A program made the translations under genes and the position numbers. This document shows, in pieces, positions 52,838-62,561 of a stretch of DNA of 64,000 nt. How positions within the stretch are numbered: the first letter of the stretch is position 1; each line of letters starts with the position of its first letter. The notes under the pieces were generated by a model, which saw nothing but the letters and a program-made list of their open reading frames with translations, did not search any database and was not told the DNA's origin. Source of the DNA: CAZPQM01 sp964588995 (GTDB lineage Bacteria; Pseudomonadota; Alphaproteobacteria; Rickettsiales; UBA8987); assembly GCA_964588995.1 (NCBI GenBank), contig CAZPQM010000006.1:53467-117466 (forward strand). Direction: 5' to 3'.

Positions 52838-53603
52838 CGAACTATTCAGTATCATCGCCCCGGCGTTGATAGTCGGGCTGATGGTCGCACTTACCCACGC
52901 CCCGCTTGGCATTGAAGTGCTGCGGCGTGGTATCATTTTTATCGATCTCGCAGTGGCTCAAATCGCTGGGCTTGGCCTACTCGCTGCTGACATGCTACTG
53001 CATCACCCACCCGGATGGGTCGTGCAGTTGATAGCCCTTGGTTGCGCCCTGTTGGCAGGATTGGGTTTTCTCAAAGCCGAACGGACGATGCCGGAGCAGC
53101 TGGAAGCAATCATCGGCAGCAGTTTTGTGCTCGCCGCCTCGCTTGCGATCCTGCTATTGATAGATCACCCGCATGGGGGGCAGGAAATGCAGCATTTGCT
53201 ATCCGGCGAGATGCTGTTTGTCAACTGGAGCGATATTGCGCTCCATGCACCGATTTACATCGCAATTCTATTGCTATGGTTTTTGTATCCTGCCGTGCGG
53301 CGCGGCTTGGGGTTCTACCTGCTGTTTGCGCTCGCGATCACGTCATCGGTGCAGCTCGCTGGTGTTTATGTCGTGTTTGCCAGCCTGATTCTGCCCGCTC
53401 TCGCCGCTGTCGGCTCAGAGCATCCGCTCCGCACCGCCTGGCTCTGCGGCCTTTTCTCGCTGCTGCTTGGCCTCTCCGTTTCCCTACTCTCCGACCTGCC
53501 CGCCGGCCCCATCATTGTGGTGAGTTACACTAGCATTACTTGCATTGTCCATTTATTACGTTTCGCCAAAACTCGCTTCGCTCATCTTGATTGGTTGTGT
53601 TGA
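52824..53603 (+). CDS. znuB: Zinc ABC transporter permease (ZnuB-like)
   Basis: A 259-residue integral membrane protein of the ABC-3 metal permease family with about eight hydrophobic helices. Family features are HAPLGIEVLRRGIIFIDLAVAQ (shortened), GLGLLAA, LSGEMLFV and LAGVYVVFASLILPA. The last 20 residues (HLLRFAKTRFAHLDWLC) are encoded in DNA that also encodes the broken end of the convergent RTX/LamG gene; the native end may be earlier or later. The ATPase partner must be encoded elsewhere. Confidence 0.83.
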   Translation: MLPSSELFSIIAPALIVGLMVALTHAPLGIEVLRRGIIFIDLAVAQIAGLGLLAADMLLHHPPGWVVQLIALGCALLAGLGFLKAERTMPEQLEAIIGSSFVLAASLAILLLIDHPHGGQEMQHLLSGEMLFVNWSDIALHAPIYIAILLLWFLYPAVRRGLGFYLLFALAITSSVQLAGVYVVFASLILPALAAVGSEHPLRTAWLCGLFSLLLGLSVSLLSDLPAGPIIVVSYTSITCIVHLLRFAKTRFAHLDWLC

Positions 53604-56600
53604 TATCCGCACTGTCAACCACCTGCATAAAGTCGTTACCATCAAAGCTTAGAACATTTAACCCGTTGATACTGTTAGAGCCGGACACGGCAAAACCCCT
53701 GTCATCCGTAGCATCATTATTTTCCGTGCTCAGGTCATCCCATACTGTTACATTGCCGGGATGCCCGGTAATGCTAGCCGTATCCGATGCATCAAGATGC
53801 AGCACCAGATTGGTCGTAACCAGAGCAGCACTTGAAATATCCACCTCGCCGCTAATGGCGTCATCTCCTTCAGAACCCTCAAGCCGGTCCGCATTAAAGG
53901 ATCCGATGATGGTATCGTCCCGTGAGGAACCGGTCAGCGAACGAAGCGATGTTACAGTATCTGTGCCTATACCGGTAACAATTCCCGTTGTCAGGTTGGC
54001 ATTAATTGCCGTATTCTCCTCACTAAAATCAAGCGCCCCGCCATCTATCCTGTCATCTCCTTCTCCGGGACGAATCACTACTGTATTACTACTGCTTACG
54101 GCCGTCGCATTAACCGTAATTGCCGCGCTGTTTCCCGACCCGATTATGGTTAATATGTCACCTTCAATACCTTCCCCGGCAGAAAAGAAATCATTGTCAA
54201 CGGTTACTGCGTGATGACCATCATGCGTACGTAAATCTATTACCTCAATCCCTGTCAGGGTAGAGGTACCGTTCAAATTCGCTATCAGCGCACTAGCGGC
54301 TTCCAATGTGTCATTGCCTGTCCCGCCCGCCAGGGTGTCCTGCTCTGCGGATCCGTGCCACTTATTGATTAAATATTGCGAAGTACTGGTGATTTCAGCA
54401 GCAGTCAACGCATCATTATAATTCAGTACTTCGGCAATCTCACCGTCAAAATACAAACCGTCACCGCTTTGAGCAGCCGAATCGGTGCGCGTATCCCCTT
54501 TCATCCCACCGATCGCAATATTGCCAGAGTGAGCATTTTGCGTTGTCGTTACAGGAGATGAATCAACTGCCACCCCATTGAGATAGCTCTGGAAACTATC
54601 CGTAGTCGCATTATCGAAAACAAAACCTGCCGTATAGACCGTATTTGTGGAAAGCGCCGTACTGTGATACAGCCCAAAGCCTCCCCCGTCATCCTTCCAG
54701 GCTCCTATATACAGCTGCCCATTATGGATATATAAATTAAATCCATTTACGCCGCCGCCCTGCTCATAAATGACCTGCAATGCGTTGATATTACTTCCGG
54801 TTTCAAAGGTCACAAACACTGAACGCTCATCCTGTGCAACCAAATTAATATCATTCGTATTCGCAATCGTAAGGCTGCTGCTCCCGTCAAAGTCTAAAGA
54901 TGATCGTGGTCCGATTAGCTGACTGCCGGATTGCACTGTACCTGCATCATCGGTTGCATCATTTCCCGAACCGCTTTCATCTTCCCACAAACTAACCGCT
55001 CCAGGAAACGTAGTTATAGATGACGCATTCGACGCATCGAAATGTGCTATAAGATTATCAGATACCGGAACATTCGAAATGTTTGACCAGCCTAACCTTA
55101 TGATGTCATCCCCTCCCCCCGCCTGTACATTATCAACACCTTCACCGGCAAAGATAGTATCGTCCCCTTCACCCGTTAACAGGGTATCATCACCCCCGCC
55201 CATCCTTACCTCCATATTACCTTCGGTCACGGAGGACGCATCAATCCGGACATCACTGGATACACTGGCCGAGGCATCAATGCTAAGCGTATTATTCTCT
55301 AATGCTGCACGAAGAAAATATGCGTCTCCAATCGTGATGTTATGAGCCGCATCCTGCTGTAGTATCAGGGACTCCACCCCTGAAAAGCTGACGTAGACGG
55401 ACGTGTCCATAGTAACGCCACCTGATGTGATGGTTAACGTATCGCTCCCTCCACCTCCAGTTACCGTATCCGTATCATGCCAGTTTACCGCCGTACCACT
55501 TAGCATATCAGCTCCGTCGGTATAAGCCGTGTCATCGTCCGTTGCAGAGGTAAGTATTGTAATCTCCCCCTGCCGTGTAATATCTAACTGGATGTCAATC
55601 GTACCGACAGTACCCGTTTCATCTTGAAGACGTATTTGCAACTGTCGCATGGTTTGTGGAGTATCCGACGTATTTTGATAGGAAAGGGCTTGTAAAATCT
55701 GAGCTGTCAGTGCCGGGGTTGCTAGCTCATTTAACGCAATCACCAATGGGCTGCCGTTAACGCCGTTTTCCACTGCAGATACACGGCCGATAATTCCGGC
55801 AGCATCGTGAACAATATCCTGAGCAACCAATGATATTTCGCCTATGTCGGCAATGCTGAGCTGATCCTCAGCAAAACCGTTATCAGCAAAGCGTATCTCG
55901 AGCTCCCCATCAGCAAAATCTTCACTATCCGCATCAGATATGGCTGCGCCTGTCGCAATCAGGTTTGGCGCTGCGTTCAGAACATTTTCTAAAAAAACCT
56001 GTGGAGTCGTTATATTGTTAATTTCAGGCGCGGCACGGTCAGGTGGCTGAGGGGTCTTGTTACCCCCGGTACCAACCGATGTCCCGTCACCGGGCTCTTT
56101 CGGTGACTCAGGTTGTTGAGGTTGTTGCGGTTGTTGGGGTTCTTGAGGCTGCGATGGTTTCTCCGGCTCCTCCTCATTGTCTATTTCACGAATGATAGGT
56201 TCCTCCGGGTCCGTCTCTCTGGTAGGCCCCGTCTCTTGAACGCTTTCTGTGTTGGTTACCCTATTGGTAGGGCCTGAGGCTGAAATCAGCTCCTCAGGTG
56301 AAAATGAAAATGCACTTGATTCGGCATTCTCTAATAAGGGCTCAGTTGAAGTAATCTGGCTGATACCTGCTGATAAAGGTGATGGGTTAGCCCCTTCCAG
56401 TAAAAAACCCTGCTCCGTAGTCTGCAAGCCTAACCGGTAGGTAAACAGCGGACTTAGCTCCTTTATTAGCTCACTCGATACATCGGGGCTGTCCCCGATC
56501 GAAAAAACGCCAGATGGGTAAAGCACGACGGATAATCCCAGATCATTTACAAGGGACGCTTGGAGCTGCAATTCCAACTGCTTTAGCACCTCCTGCAATG

Positions 56601-57102
56601 CAACTTTATCGCCTTGAAGAAATAACAGCCCTATTGTACCATCATATGCATATTGCACTTGCTCACTATTAGCTGATGTCCTCAATATGCCAAAATCAGG
56701 ATGCGAAAACTGAAGTTGGATTGTAAAAACACCATCATCAGACATAGCCTCCAAACGCTCTTGTAGCTGCAGTAACTGAAATGGGTTCGGCTTAGGTTCT
56801 TCTGACTCCAGAACGTGTAAGTGACGCGTCAGGAGATTTGCCAGTTCTGAACTGTTACGCTCCTCAGAACCATCGGAAACATGTCTTTTTAAGAGATCTG
56901 CCAATGACTCCTGTAGCGGCTGAAAAGGCTCGATGCTCGCGGGAGCGTATATCGTAATAAGATTCGTGCTATCTGAATCATATGCTCTTACGGCATCCAG
57001 CCCTTTTTGCCGTTCTTGGACATGGGAATAGCCTTCACCATCTGCCGAGGTAAATGGTGAAATATCTGAAGACTCTACCGGTTTAAATTGATTTTCGTTT
57101 AT
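53536..57102 (-). pseudogene. Large RTX/LamG surface protein, decayed at both ends
   Basis: The open frame encodes about 1190 residues: a soluble N-terminal region, a Pro/Glu/Gln-rich linker (QPQEPQQPQQPQQPE), a cadherin-like domain, RTX-type calcium repeats (MGGGDDTLLTGEGDDTIFAG), a LamG-like lectin domain and a second set of short RTX repeats. A second LamG copy is cut off after DERS, where the first continues for about 170 residues. The RTX secretion signal expected at the C-terminus is absent. At the 5' end a perfect AGGAGG (57113-57118) precedes an in-frame ATA at 57102, with no ATG, GTG or TTG until a TTG at 56904. This suggests a lost start codon as well. Confidence 0.7.
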
Positions 57103-57435
57103 ATAATTTAAACCTCCTAAAACCCTATAAACACCACATTATAGTAACATTTTTAAGAGATTAGCGCATGGTTTTTTGGCGTTATGTAAAAATTAAGGCA
57201 ATGTTCATACAGTTTCGTACATATATGGAACATATCCTGATATTTTTGCATTAAGGGATAACCCTTCCTTGGTTATACTGAATAAAAGCGTTTATATATC
57301 AGCAAGTTACTATTTTGCGCTGGCGCCCCCTTGGAGCGAATCGCTGTTTGGTTTCAGCATATTGCCGGTTTGGGTGCGTTGAGAATGTCAATTCTGTCTT
57401 TTTGCTGATCGAATGGTCTTTTGATTTCTCAACCA
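57103..57435. other. Non-coding gap between the RTX/LamG gene and IS200
   Basis: This AT-rich gap holds the AGGAGG of the decayed large gene (57113-57118, minus strand) and presumably its promoter. I see no gene and no repeat of the dispersed families. Confidence 0.4.
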
Positions 57436-57858
57436 CTACCGACTGTCGTCGGTAGGTTGATGGTCAGGGGCATGTGACTCAATGTAATTGATGATGGTTT
57501 CGTTGGTCACGTTCCCGGACGTCGTACAGAAATAGCCCCTCGCCCAGAACCTCCTTCCCCAATAACGCTTGCGTAATTCAGGAAACTCCTGCTGTATCTT
57601 TCGTGACGTACAACCCTTTACCCGCCGCATGAAGTCACTTACAGAGTGCTTAGGCGGTATCTCTACGAACATGTGAACATGATTGTCCGATAGCACGCCC
57701 TTGATGATCCTGACACCCATCTGACTACAAATCTGACGCGTAATATCCCGAATGCGATAACGCATCGCTGGTGTCAGCACTTTATAACGATATTTGGTAA
57801 TCCAAACAATATGATAGCGGTTGTGAAAAGTGGCATGCGCCGAGGTTGAATAGGTCAT
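57436..57858 (-). CDS. tnpA: IS200/IS605-family Y1 transposase
   Basis: A 140-residue HUH single-strand transposase. The metal-binding HUH motif is in NHVHMFVEIPP at about residue 59 and the catalytic Tyr is in the late helix (ETIINYIESH). The full family length and intact motifs suggest it is functional. No TnpB or IscB partner is present. A perfect 24-bp inverted repeat (57854-57877 and 57893-57916) covers its start codon and would block translation. Confidence 0.92.
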   Translation of the reverse strand: MTYSTSAHATFHNRYHIVWITKYRYKVLTPAMRYRIRDITRQICSQMGVRIIKGVLSDNHVHMFVEIPPKHSVSDFMRRVKGCTSRKIQQEFPELRKRYWGRRFWARGYFCTTSGNVTNETIINYIESHAPDHQPTDDSR

Positions 57859-57916
57859 TTATATACTCCCAAACAGGTTCACCCTGCGGCTGCCTGTTTG
57901 GGAGTATATAAATGAC
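57854..57916 (-). promoter_or_regulatory. Long hairpin covering the transposase start
   Basis: Arms 57854-57877 and 57893-57916 are exact inverted copies of 24 bases around a 15-base loop. The transposase ATG (57858) lies in one arm. In IS200, known 5' hairpins limit transposase synthesis; this one is longer and perfect. Confidence 0.85.
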
Positions 57917-57992
57917 TAAAGAGTATCCGGACTAAAGTCCAATGTTACCGACTTAAAGTCGGTGGTTTAGCACCATATGGCTTGGAGAATCA

Positions 57993-58331
57993 ATGGCAAA
58001 GCCTGCATTGAAAAGCTATTCCCGCTACGCTAGTGAAGCTGCAGAGCTGCTGGGTGTGGCGATCCGCAACGCACGCGTCGAACGTAAACTCACGGTCGCG
58101 GATGTGGCCGAGCGTGCCGGCATTTCGCGCGGCCTCGTCACCCGTATTGAAAAAGGGGAAATGGGCTGTTCCATCGGCGCGGCGTTTGAGGTCGCGGCGA
58201 TTGTCGGGTTGCGCCTGTTTGATGCCGATCCTACGACACTCACCCGCCACCTGTCCATGGAGCGCGACAAGCTCACGCTGCTGCCGCAATCCGTCCGCAC
58301 GGTAGGGAAAGAGGTGAAGGATGACTTCTAA
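57993..58331 (+). CDS. hipB: HipB-type antitoxin, XRE family
   Basis: A 112-residue DNA-binding protein with an XRE helix-turn-helix (about 21-75; VADVAERAGISRGLVTRIEKGE). GGAGA lies before the ATG. It overlaps the following hipA gene by 11 bases. In HipBA modules the antitoxin binds the toxin kinase and represses the shared promoter. The C-terminal 35 residues are polar and could contact the toxin. Confidence 0.88.
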   Translation: MAKPALKSYSRYASEAAELLGVAIRNARVERKLTVADVAERAGISRGLVTRIEKGEMGCSIGAAFEVAAIVGLRLFDADPTTLTRHLSMERDKLTLLPQSVRTVGKEVKDDF

Positions 58332-59607
58332 TCGCCCCGATACCAAAGCCCCCAATGAAGCCTACGTCTGGATATGGTTGCCGGAAGAAACTGAACCAGT
58401 CGTTGCCGGTCGCCTCGCGCGCGATGAGGATCGGCTGATCTTCAATTATGGTCAGAGCTATCTGGAGCGCCCGGAAGCCATCCCTCTCTTTGAACCGGAA
58501 TTGCCGCTACGCAGTGGCGCCATTGTGCCTGAAGCCGGGCTGAGCATGGCTGGATGTTTGCGCGATGCGGCGCCGGACGCATGGGGGCGTCGCGTGATTC
58601 TGAACCGCAAATTTGGCCAGAAAGGCGCGCATGTTGATGTTGCGGCGCTCGATGAACTGACCTACCTGCTTGAGTCCGGTTCCGACCGCATCGGCGCGTT
58701 GGATTTCCAGCGCTCGCCCACGGAATACGAGCCGCGAGCAGCCAGCACAGACACGCTGGAAGAGCTGATAAGTGCTGCTGAAAAAGTCGAGCAAGGCGTG
58801 CCGCTTTCGCCGGAGCTTGATCAGGCGCTGTTTCACGGTACATCGCTCGGTGGCGCGCGCCCGAAGGCAATGATTCAGGATGGCGATACGAAGATGACCG
58901 CTAAATTCTCATCCTCAACTGACAGCTACAATGTGGTGAAGGCGGAATATATTGCCATGCGCCTAGCAAGTTTGGTTGGCCTGAATGTCGCGCCCGTTCG
59001 ACTTACCCATGCCGCTGGAAAGGACGTGCTGCTGGTCGAGCGGTTTGACCGTGTTAAAACGCGTGACGGATGGGCTCGCAAAGTGATGGTATCGGCGCTG
59101 ACGTTGTTCGGTCTCGATGAAATGATGGCACGCTACGCCAGCTATGAAGACCTTGCTGAAATCATCCGGCACCGCTTCACCGCGCCAAAAGCAACACTGT
59201 ATGATCTTTTTGGGCGGCTGGTGTTCAACATCCTATGCGGCAATACGGATCATCATGTCCGCAACCATGCGGCTTTCTGGGATGGAACGCAGCTGACCCT
59301 GACGCCCGCCTATGACATCTGCCCGCAAAACCGTTCCGGGAATGTTGCCAGTCAGGCCATGCTGATTGCGGGTGATAACTGGGCGAGCACGCTGGCTGCC
59401 TGCCTTCAGGCCGCACCGCATTTTCAGCTCAGCGAGAAAGCGGCAAAGGAGATCATCACCCGGCAGATCACCATCACGCAAGGTGCATGGGATGACATAT
59501 GCGAAGAAGCCAAGCTTACCACCATCGAGCGTAATCTGTTCGAGCAGCGCATCTTTCTAAATGATTTCATTTTCGAAGGCGCGCCGGACGATGTGCGTAA
59601 GGGTTGA
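58321..59607 (+). CDS. hipA: HipA-type serine/threonine kinase toxin (first module)
   Basis: A 428-residue HipA-family kinase. The N-terminal subdomain (about 20-120) includes GLSMAGCLRDAAPDAWGRRV. The P-loop-like motif is GTSLGGARPKAM near 180, the catalytic loop is GNTDHHVRNHAAFW and the metal-binding Asp is in LTPAYDICP. All expected catalytic residues are present. HipA toxins slow growth by phosphorylating translation factors such as glutamyl-tRNA synthetase; the target of this branch is not known. It is paired with the upstream antitoxin. Confidence 0.92.
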   Translation: MTSNRPDTKAPNEAYVWIWLPEETEPVVAGRLARDEDRLIFNYGQSYLERPEAIPLFEPELPLRSGAIVPEAGLSMAGCLRDAAPDAWGRRVILNRKFGQKGAHVDVAALDELTYLLESGSDRIGALDFQRSPTEYEPRAASTDTLEELISAAEKVEQGVPLSPELDQALFHGTSLGGARPKAMIQDGDTKMTAKFSSSTDSYNVVKAEYIAMRLASLVGLNVAPVRLTHAAGKDVLLVERFDRVKTRDGWARKVMVSALTLFGLDEMMARYASYEDLAEIIRHRFTAPKATLYDLFGRLVFNILCGNTDHHVRNHAAFWDGTQLTLTPAYDICPQNRSGNVASQAMLIAGDNWASTLAACLQAAPHFQLSEKAAKEIITRQITITQGAWDDICEEAKLTTIERNLFEQRIFLNDFIFEGAPDDVRKG

Positions 59608-59639
59608 TGGTGCACAATAGGAATTATTGAGAAAGCCAT

Positions 59640-60254
59640 ATGCAACCAAGCCTTTTCCCATTGGAAACAACATTTCCGCTACTGGAGATTCATGGGCTTT
59701 GTTACATCCCCAACTTTATCACCACTGCCGAAGAGCAAGCGCTCCTTCAAGCTATTGATGCACAACCATGGCTTACCTACCTTAAACGCCGGGTGCAGCA
59801 TTATGGCTGGAAATATGATTACACTGCCCGCCGTGTTGATGAGACGATGCGGCTGGGCTCGTTACCGAATTGGCTGATGGCGCTATGCCAGAGATTGCAG
59901 CAAGAAGGTCATTTCCCAAAACTGCCGGATCAGGTGATCGTGAATGAATACCAGCCCGGTCAGGGCATTTCGCCACATATCGATTGTGTACCGTGCTTCG
60001 AGGAAACCATTACCTCCCTGAGTCTCGGTTCTCCCTGCGTGATGGACTTTATCCATGCAGATACCGGGGAGAAAACCTCCCGCTTTATGGAACCACGTAG
60101 TCTGCTGTTATTCTCCGGTGATGCCCGGTATCATTGGAAACACAGCATCGCCGCCCGCAAAAGCGATAAGCATAACGGCCAGATCATCTCGCGAAGCAGG
60201 CGCGTATCGCTGACATTTCGGAATGTGGTACTGACTGAGACACATCTATTTTAG
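59640..60254 (+). CDS. AlkB-like 2-oxoglutarate/Fe(II) dioxygenase
   Basis: A 204-residue oxygenase of the AlkB family (ALKBH8-like type). Iron ligands are the His and Asp in ISPHIDCVPCF and the later His in YHWKHSIAAR; 2-oxoglutarate is bound by the Arg pair in RRVSLTFRNV. The motif IVNEYQPGQGISPHID (shortened) is typical. Members repair alkylated nucleic acids or modify tRNA. It lies between two hipBA modules and could be cargo of a defence-like island or simply a housekeeping gene. Confidence 0.88.
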   Translation: MQPSLFPLETTFPLLEIHGLCYIPNFITTAEEQALLQAIDAQPWLTYLKRRVQHYGWKYDYTARRVDETMRLGSLPNWLMALCQRLQQEGHFPKLPDQVIVNEYQPGQGISPHIDCVPCFEETITSLSLGSPCVMDFIHADTGEKTSRFMEPRSLLLFSGDARYHWKHSIAARKSDKHNGQIISRSRRVSLTFRNVVLTETHLF

Positions 60255-60372
60255 AAGCCATAGATTGTGCTTCTTATTACAGAAAATGCACCTACCCATA
60301 TCCCTTGCAAAAACACATAACTAATACTATAATATCACTATATACGAATAATTGGCGCAAACTAATACTATT

Positions 60373-60675
60373 ATGGCACTTTTGACCGTAGCAAAAGCAC
60401 AAAAACAGTTGGCAGAACAGGTGCGCATGAAGCGTCTTGCCAAAGGCTTAACACAAGAAGGCTTGGCCGTGCGCGCGGATGTAAGCCTTTCCACCTTGCG
60501 CAAGTTTGAACAGAAGGGCGTTCTATCACTTGAGTCCTTTCTAAAGCTCTCGCTCGTCTTAGGCGATTTGGAGCGTGTGGTAGATGCTACAAAACTGCAA
60601 GAAGGACAGTATGCGTCCATTGATGACGTGCTGGCGGATGGGAAACAGATGCCCAAAAAAGGCTGGAAGAAATGA
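60373..60675 (+). CDS. XRE-family antitoxin (second hip module)
   Basis: A 100-residue protein with an N-terminal XRE helix-turn-helix (about 14-70; LAKGLTQEGLAVRADVSLST). The ATG at 60373 is preferred over a TTG at 60352. It overlaps the next gene by four bases (ATGA). It is not close in sequence to the first module's antitoxin, so the two modules are probably separate acquisitions rather than a recent duplication. Confidence 0.85.
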   Translation: MALLTVAKAQKQLAEQVRMKRLAKGLTQEGLAVRADVSLSTLRKFEQKGVLSLESFLKLSLVLGDLERVVDATKLQEGQYASIDDVLADGKQMPKKGWKK

Positions 60676-61904
60676 GTGCTTACCGATCGATCAATGAAGT
60701 GAAAGTCGGCCTAGACTTTGGCCATGGCATGGTGCCCGTTGGTCGTCTAGCCTCTCGTAATGGCCGCATCTATTTTGAGTATGATGCTGAGTTTCTCCGT
60801 CGTGGCTTAGAATTATCGCCTTTTAAGCTGCCGCTTGAATCAGGTGTAAGGTCGTTTGATCCAAATTTATTTGAAGGTTTGCCCGGCCTGTTCAATGATA
60901 GTCTGCCCGACGGTTGGGGGCGTTTGTTGCTTGATCGCTATATGCGCAGCAAACAGATCGCACGCGCGGACATATCGCCGTTAGAACGTCTAGCGCATGT
61001 CGGCAAAAACGGCATTGGCGCGTTGGTGTATGAACCCGATTATGGAGAAGAGGTTGCTGCCGATGCAATCGATCTGGATGTGCTCGCAGCGCAAACGCAG
61101 GACGTGCTGGATGGCGAGGCGGAAGACGTGTTGCAGGAATTGCTGGCACTGAATGGTTCATCTGCCGGTGCACGCCCGAAAGCCATGATCGGTGTGGATG
61201 ATGGCCGCGCACACATCATGCATGGCACAGATTCCCTGCCAAGTGGAGTGACACCATGGATTGTGAAATTTGCCAATAGCGAGGATGGGCTGGATGCCGG
61301 TGCGATTGAATATGTCTATGCACTGATGGCCAAAGAAGCGGGCGTGATCATGCCGGAAGTACATCTCTTCCCGGCACATAGAGGTGCAGGGTATTTTGCG
61401 ACTAAACGCTTTGACCGCGATGGCGGAAAACGCCTGCATGTGCATAGCGCCTGCGGCTTGCTGCACTCTGATTTCCGCATACCGTCGCTGGATTATGGGG
61501 ACTTAATCGCGCTCACGGGCATGCTCACCCGAGATGCTCGCGAGGTAGAAAAACTTTATCGGCTGGCCGTGTTTAATGTGCTGAGTCATAACCGTGATGA
61601 CCATGCCAAAAACTTCAGCTTCGTGATGGATGAAACCGGCGAATGGAAACTTTCGCCTGCTTATGATTTAACCTTCTCATCCGGCCCACGCGGAGAACAA
61701 AGCACGATGGTGATGGGGGAAGGTAAACACCCAACCACCCAGCATTTAACGGCGCTGGGACAAGAAGCCAAGATTGATAGCTCTAAGATTACTGACATTA
61801 TCGAGCAAACTCGTCATGCGCTGACTGAGTGGCAAAGGTTGGCCAGCGAATATGGTGTTGCTAAAACGAATATCAGGCGAATTGCTGAATCACACCGTCT
61901 ATAG
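60672..61904 (+). CDS. HipA-type kinase toxin (second module)
   Basis: A 410-residue HipA-family kinase. Motifs are GLPGLFNDSLPDGWGRLLLD in the N-terminal subdomain, GSSAGARPKAM for the P-loop, SHNRDDHAKNFSFV for the catalytic loop and LSPAYDLTF for metal binding. The organisation and the order antitoxin-toxin match the first module, but overall sequence differs strongly. The cellular target is unknown. Confidence 0.92.
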   Translation: MSAYRSINEVKVGLDFGHGMVPVGRLASRNGRIYFEYDAEFLRRGLELSPFKLPLESGVRSFDPNLFEGLPGLFNDSLPDGWGRLLLDRYMRSKQIARADISPLERLAHVGKNGIGALVYEPDYGEEVAADAIDLDVLAAQTQDVLDGEAEDVLQELLALNGSSAGARPKAMIGVDDGRAHIMHGTDSLPSGVTPWIVKFANSEDGLDAGAIEYVYALMAKEAGVIMPEVHLFPAHRGAGYFATKRFDRDGGKRLHVHSACGLLHSDFRIPSLDYGDLIALTGMLTRDAREVEKLYRLAVFNVLSHNRDDHAKNFSFVMDETGEWKLSPAYDLTFSSGPRGEQSTMVMGEGKHPTTQHLTALGQEAKIDSSKITDIIEQTRHALTEWQRLASEYGVAKTNIRRIAESHRL

Positions 61905-62186
61905 ATAGCCTATGATGCGCTGGCGCGCTTATTCAACACCCGCACCCATCGGTAAATCGTATCATAGGGGTTGGAGATCGGCTCGTCGCCCGCGATGGGA
62001 CGTTGCTCCAGTTCATAGGGGATTTTCCGGGAGATTTGCGCTTTGCTCATGTGGGAACCACGAATACGGATTTCATGCACCCAGCGCTTCACATAGTCTT
62101 TGGTAGCACCACAATATTTCGCAGCGAGGGCGTGACTTAGATTTTATATGTAGTATACAATTAAAAATACAATTGGAAGTAATGAC
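61905..62186 (-). pseudogene. Possible HTH protein remnant
   Basis: An open frame on the minus strand (to 61910) reads SHALAAKYCGATKDYVKRWV, then MSKAQISRKIPYELEQRPI. This looks like a helix-turn-helix DNA-binding segment of 70 residues with no clear start codon. It may be a fragment of a transposase or regulator. The rest of this gap shows nothing. Confidence 0.3.
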
Positions 62187-62525
62187 ATGACCATAATTGA
62201 TAGCATTGAGAGCGGCTTGCAGGAAGCCGCCAAGCTTCGAGGCGATCTTTTCAAAGCTATAAGTGATGCTTTAGAGCAGATAAACCGTGGCGACCTTGAA
62301 TCGGAACAAGTTCCCAATGGAAACTCAAGCATCAACGGGATACAGGCGCGACTGACTGGTTTTTGTTCCATTGGAGAGCAAGTCACAAGTGATTCATACG
62401 ATGCACATCTGGTTTCACTCGACTATCTCAAAAAATTCAAAAACACTGTTCAAGCCATCAATAATGCACAGTCCGAGATACTGAATAACTGTACGTCGTC
62501 AGGGTATTTTGGACACCGTGCATAA
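62187..62525 (+). pseudogene. Helical protein of unknown function interrupted by IS3 element
   Basis: About 101 residues of an unrecognised helical protein (SIESGLQEAAKLRGDLFKAI, then QVTSDSYDAHLVSLDYLKKF). GGAAG precedes the ATG. The last 11 residues (CTSSGYFGHRA) and the stop codon are encoded by the terminal inverted repeat of the IS3 element that begins at 62490, so the native C-terminus is lost or lies beyond the window. Confidence 0.65.
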
Positions 62526-62561
62526 AAATATAAGGTGTGCTTCTGGCTCCTTGGTTTCATT

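Larger units (their letters stand above)
57436..57963. mobile_element. IS200/IS605-type element with terminal hairpins
   Basis: The element contains a single transposase gene and is bordered by small hairpins: CTACCGAC/GTCGGTAG at 57436-57455 on one side and ACCGACTT/AAGTCGGT around A at 57947-57963 on the other. IS200-type elements have such subterminal hairpins rather than inverted repeats. Exact tips were not determined; the cleavage sites lie close outside. Confidence 0.75.

Noticed and set aside
53591..54214. 207-codon plus-strand frame opposite the RTX/LamG gene
   Set aside because: Low-complexity Ser/Val/Pro translation opposite a repetitive gene; no ribosome site or domain.
57993..61904. 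Recent tandem duplication of one hipBA module
   Set aside because: Outside the catalytic motifs the toxins and antitoxins differ too much, so separate origins are more likely.
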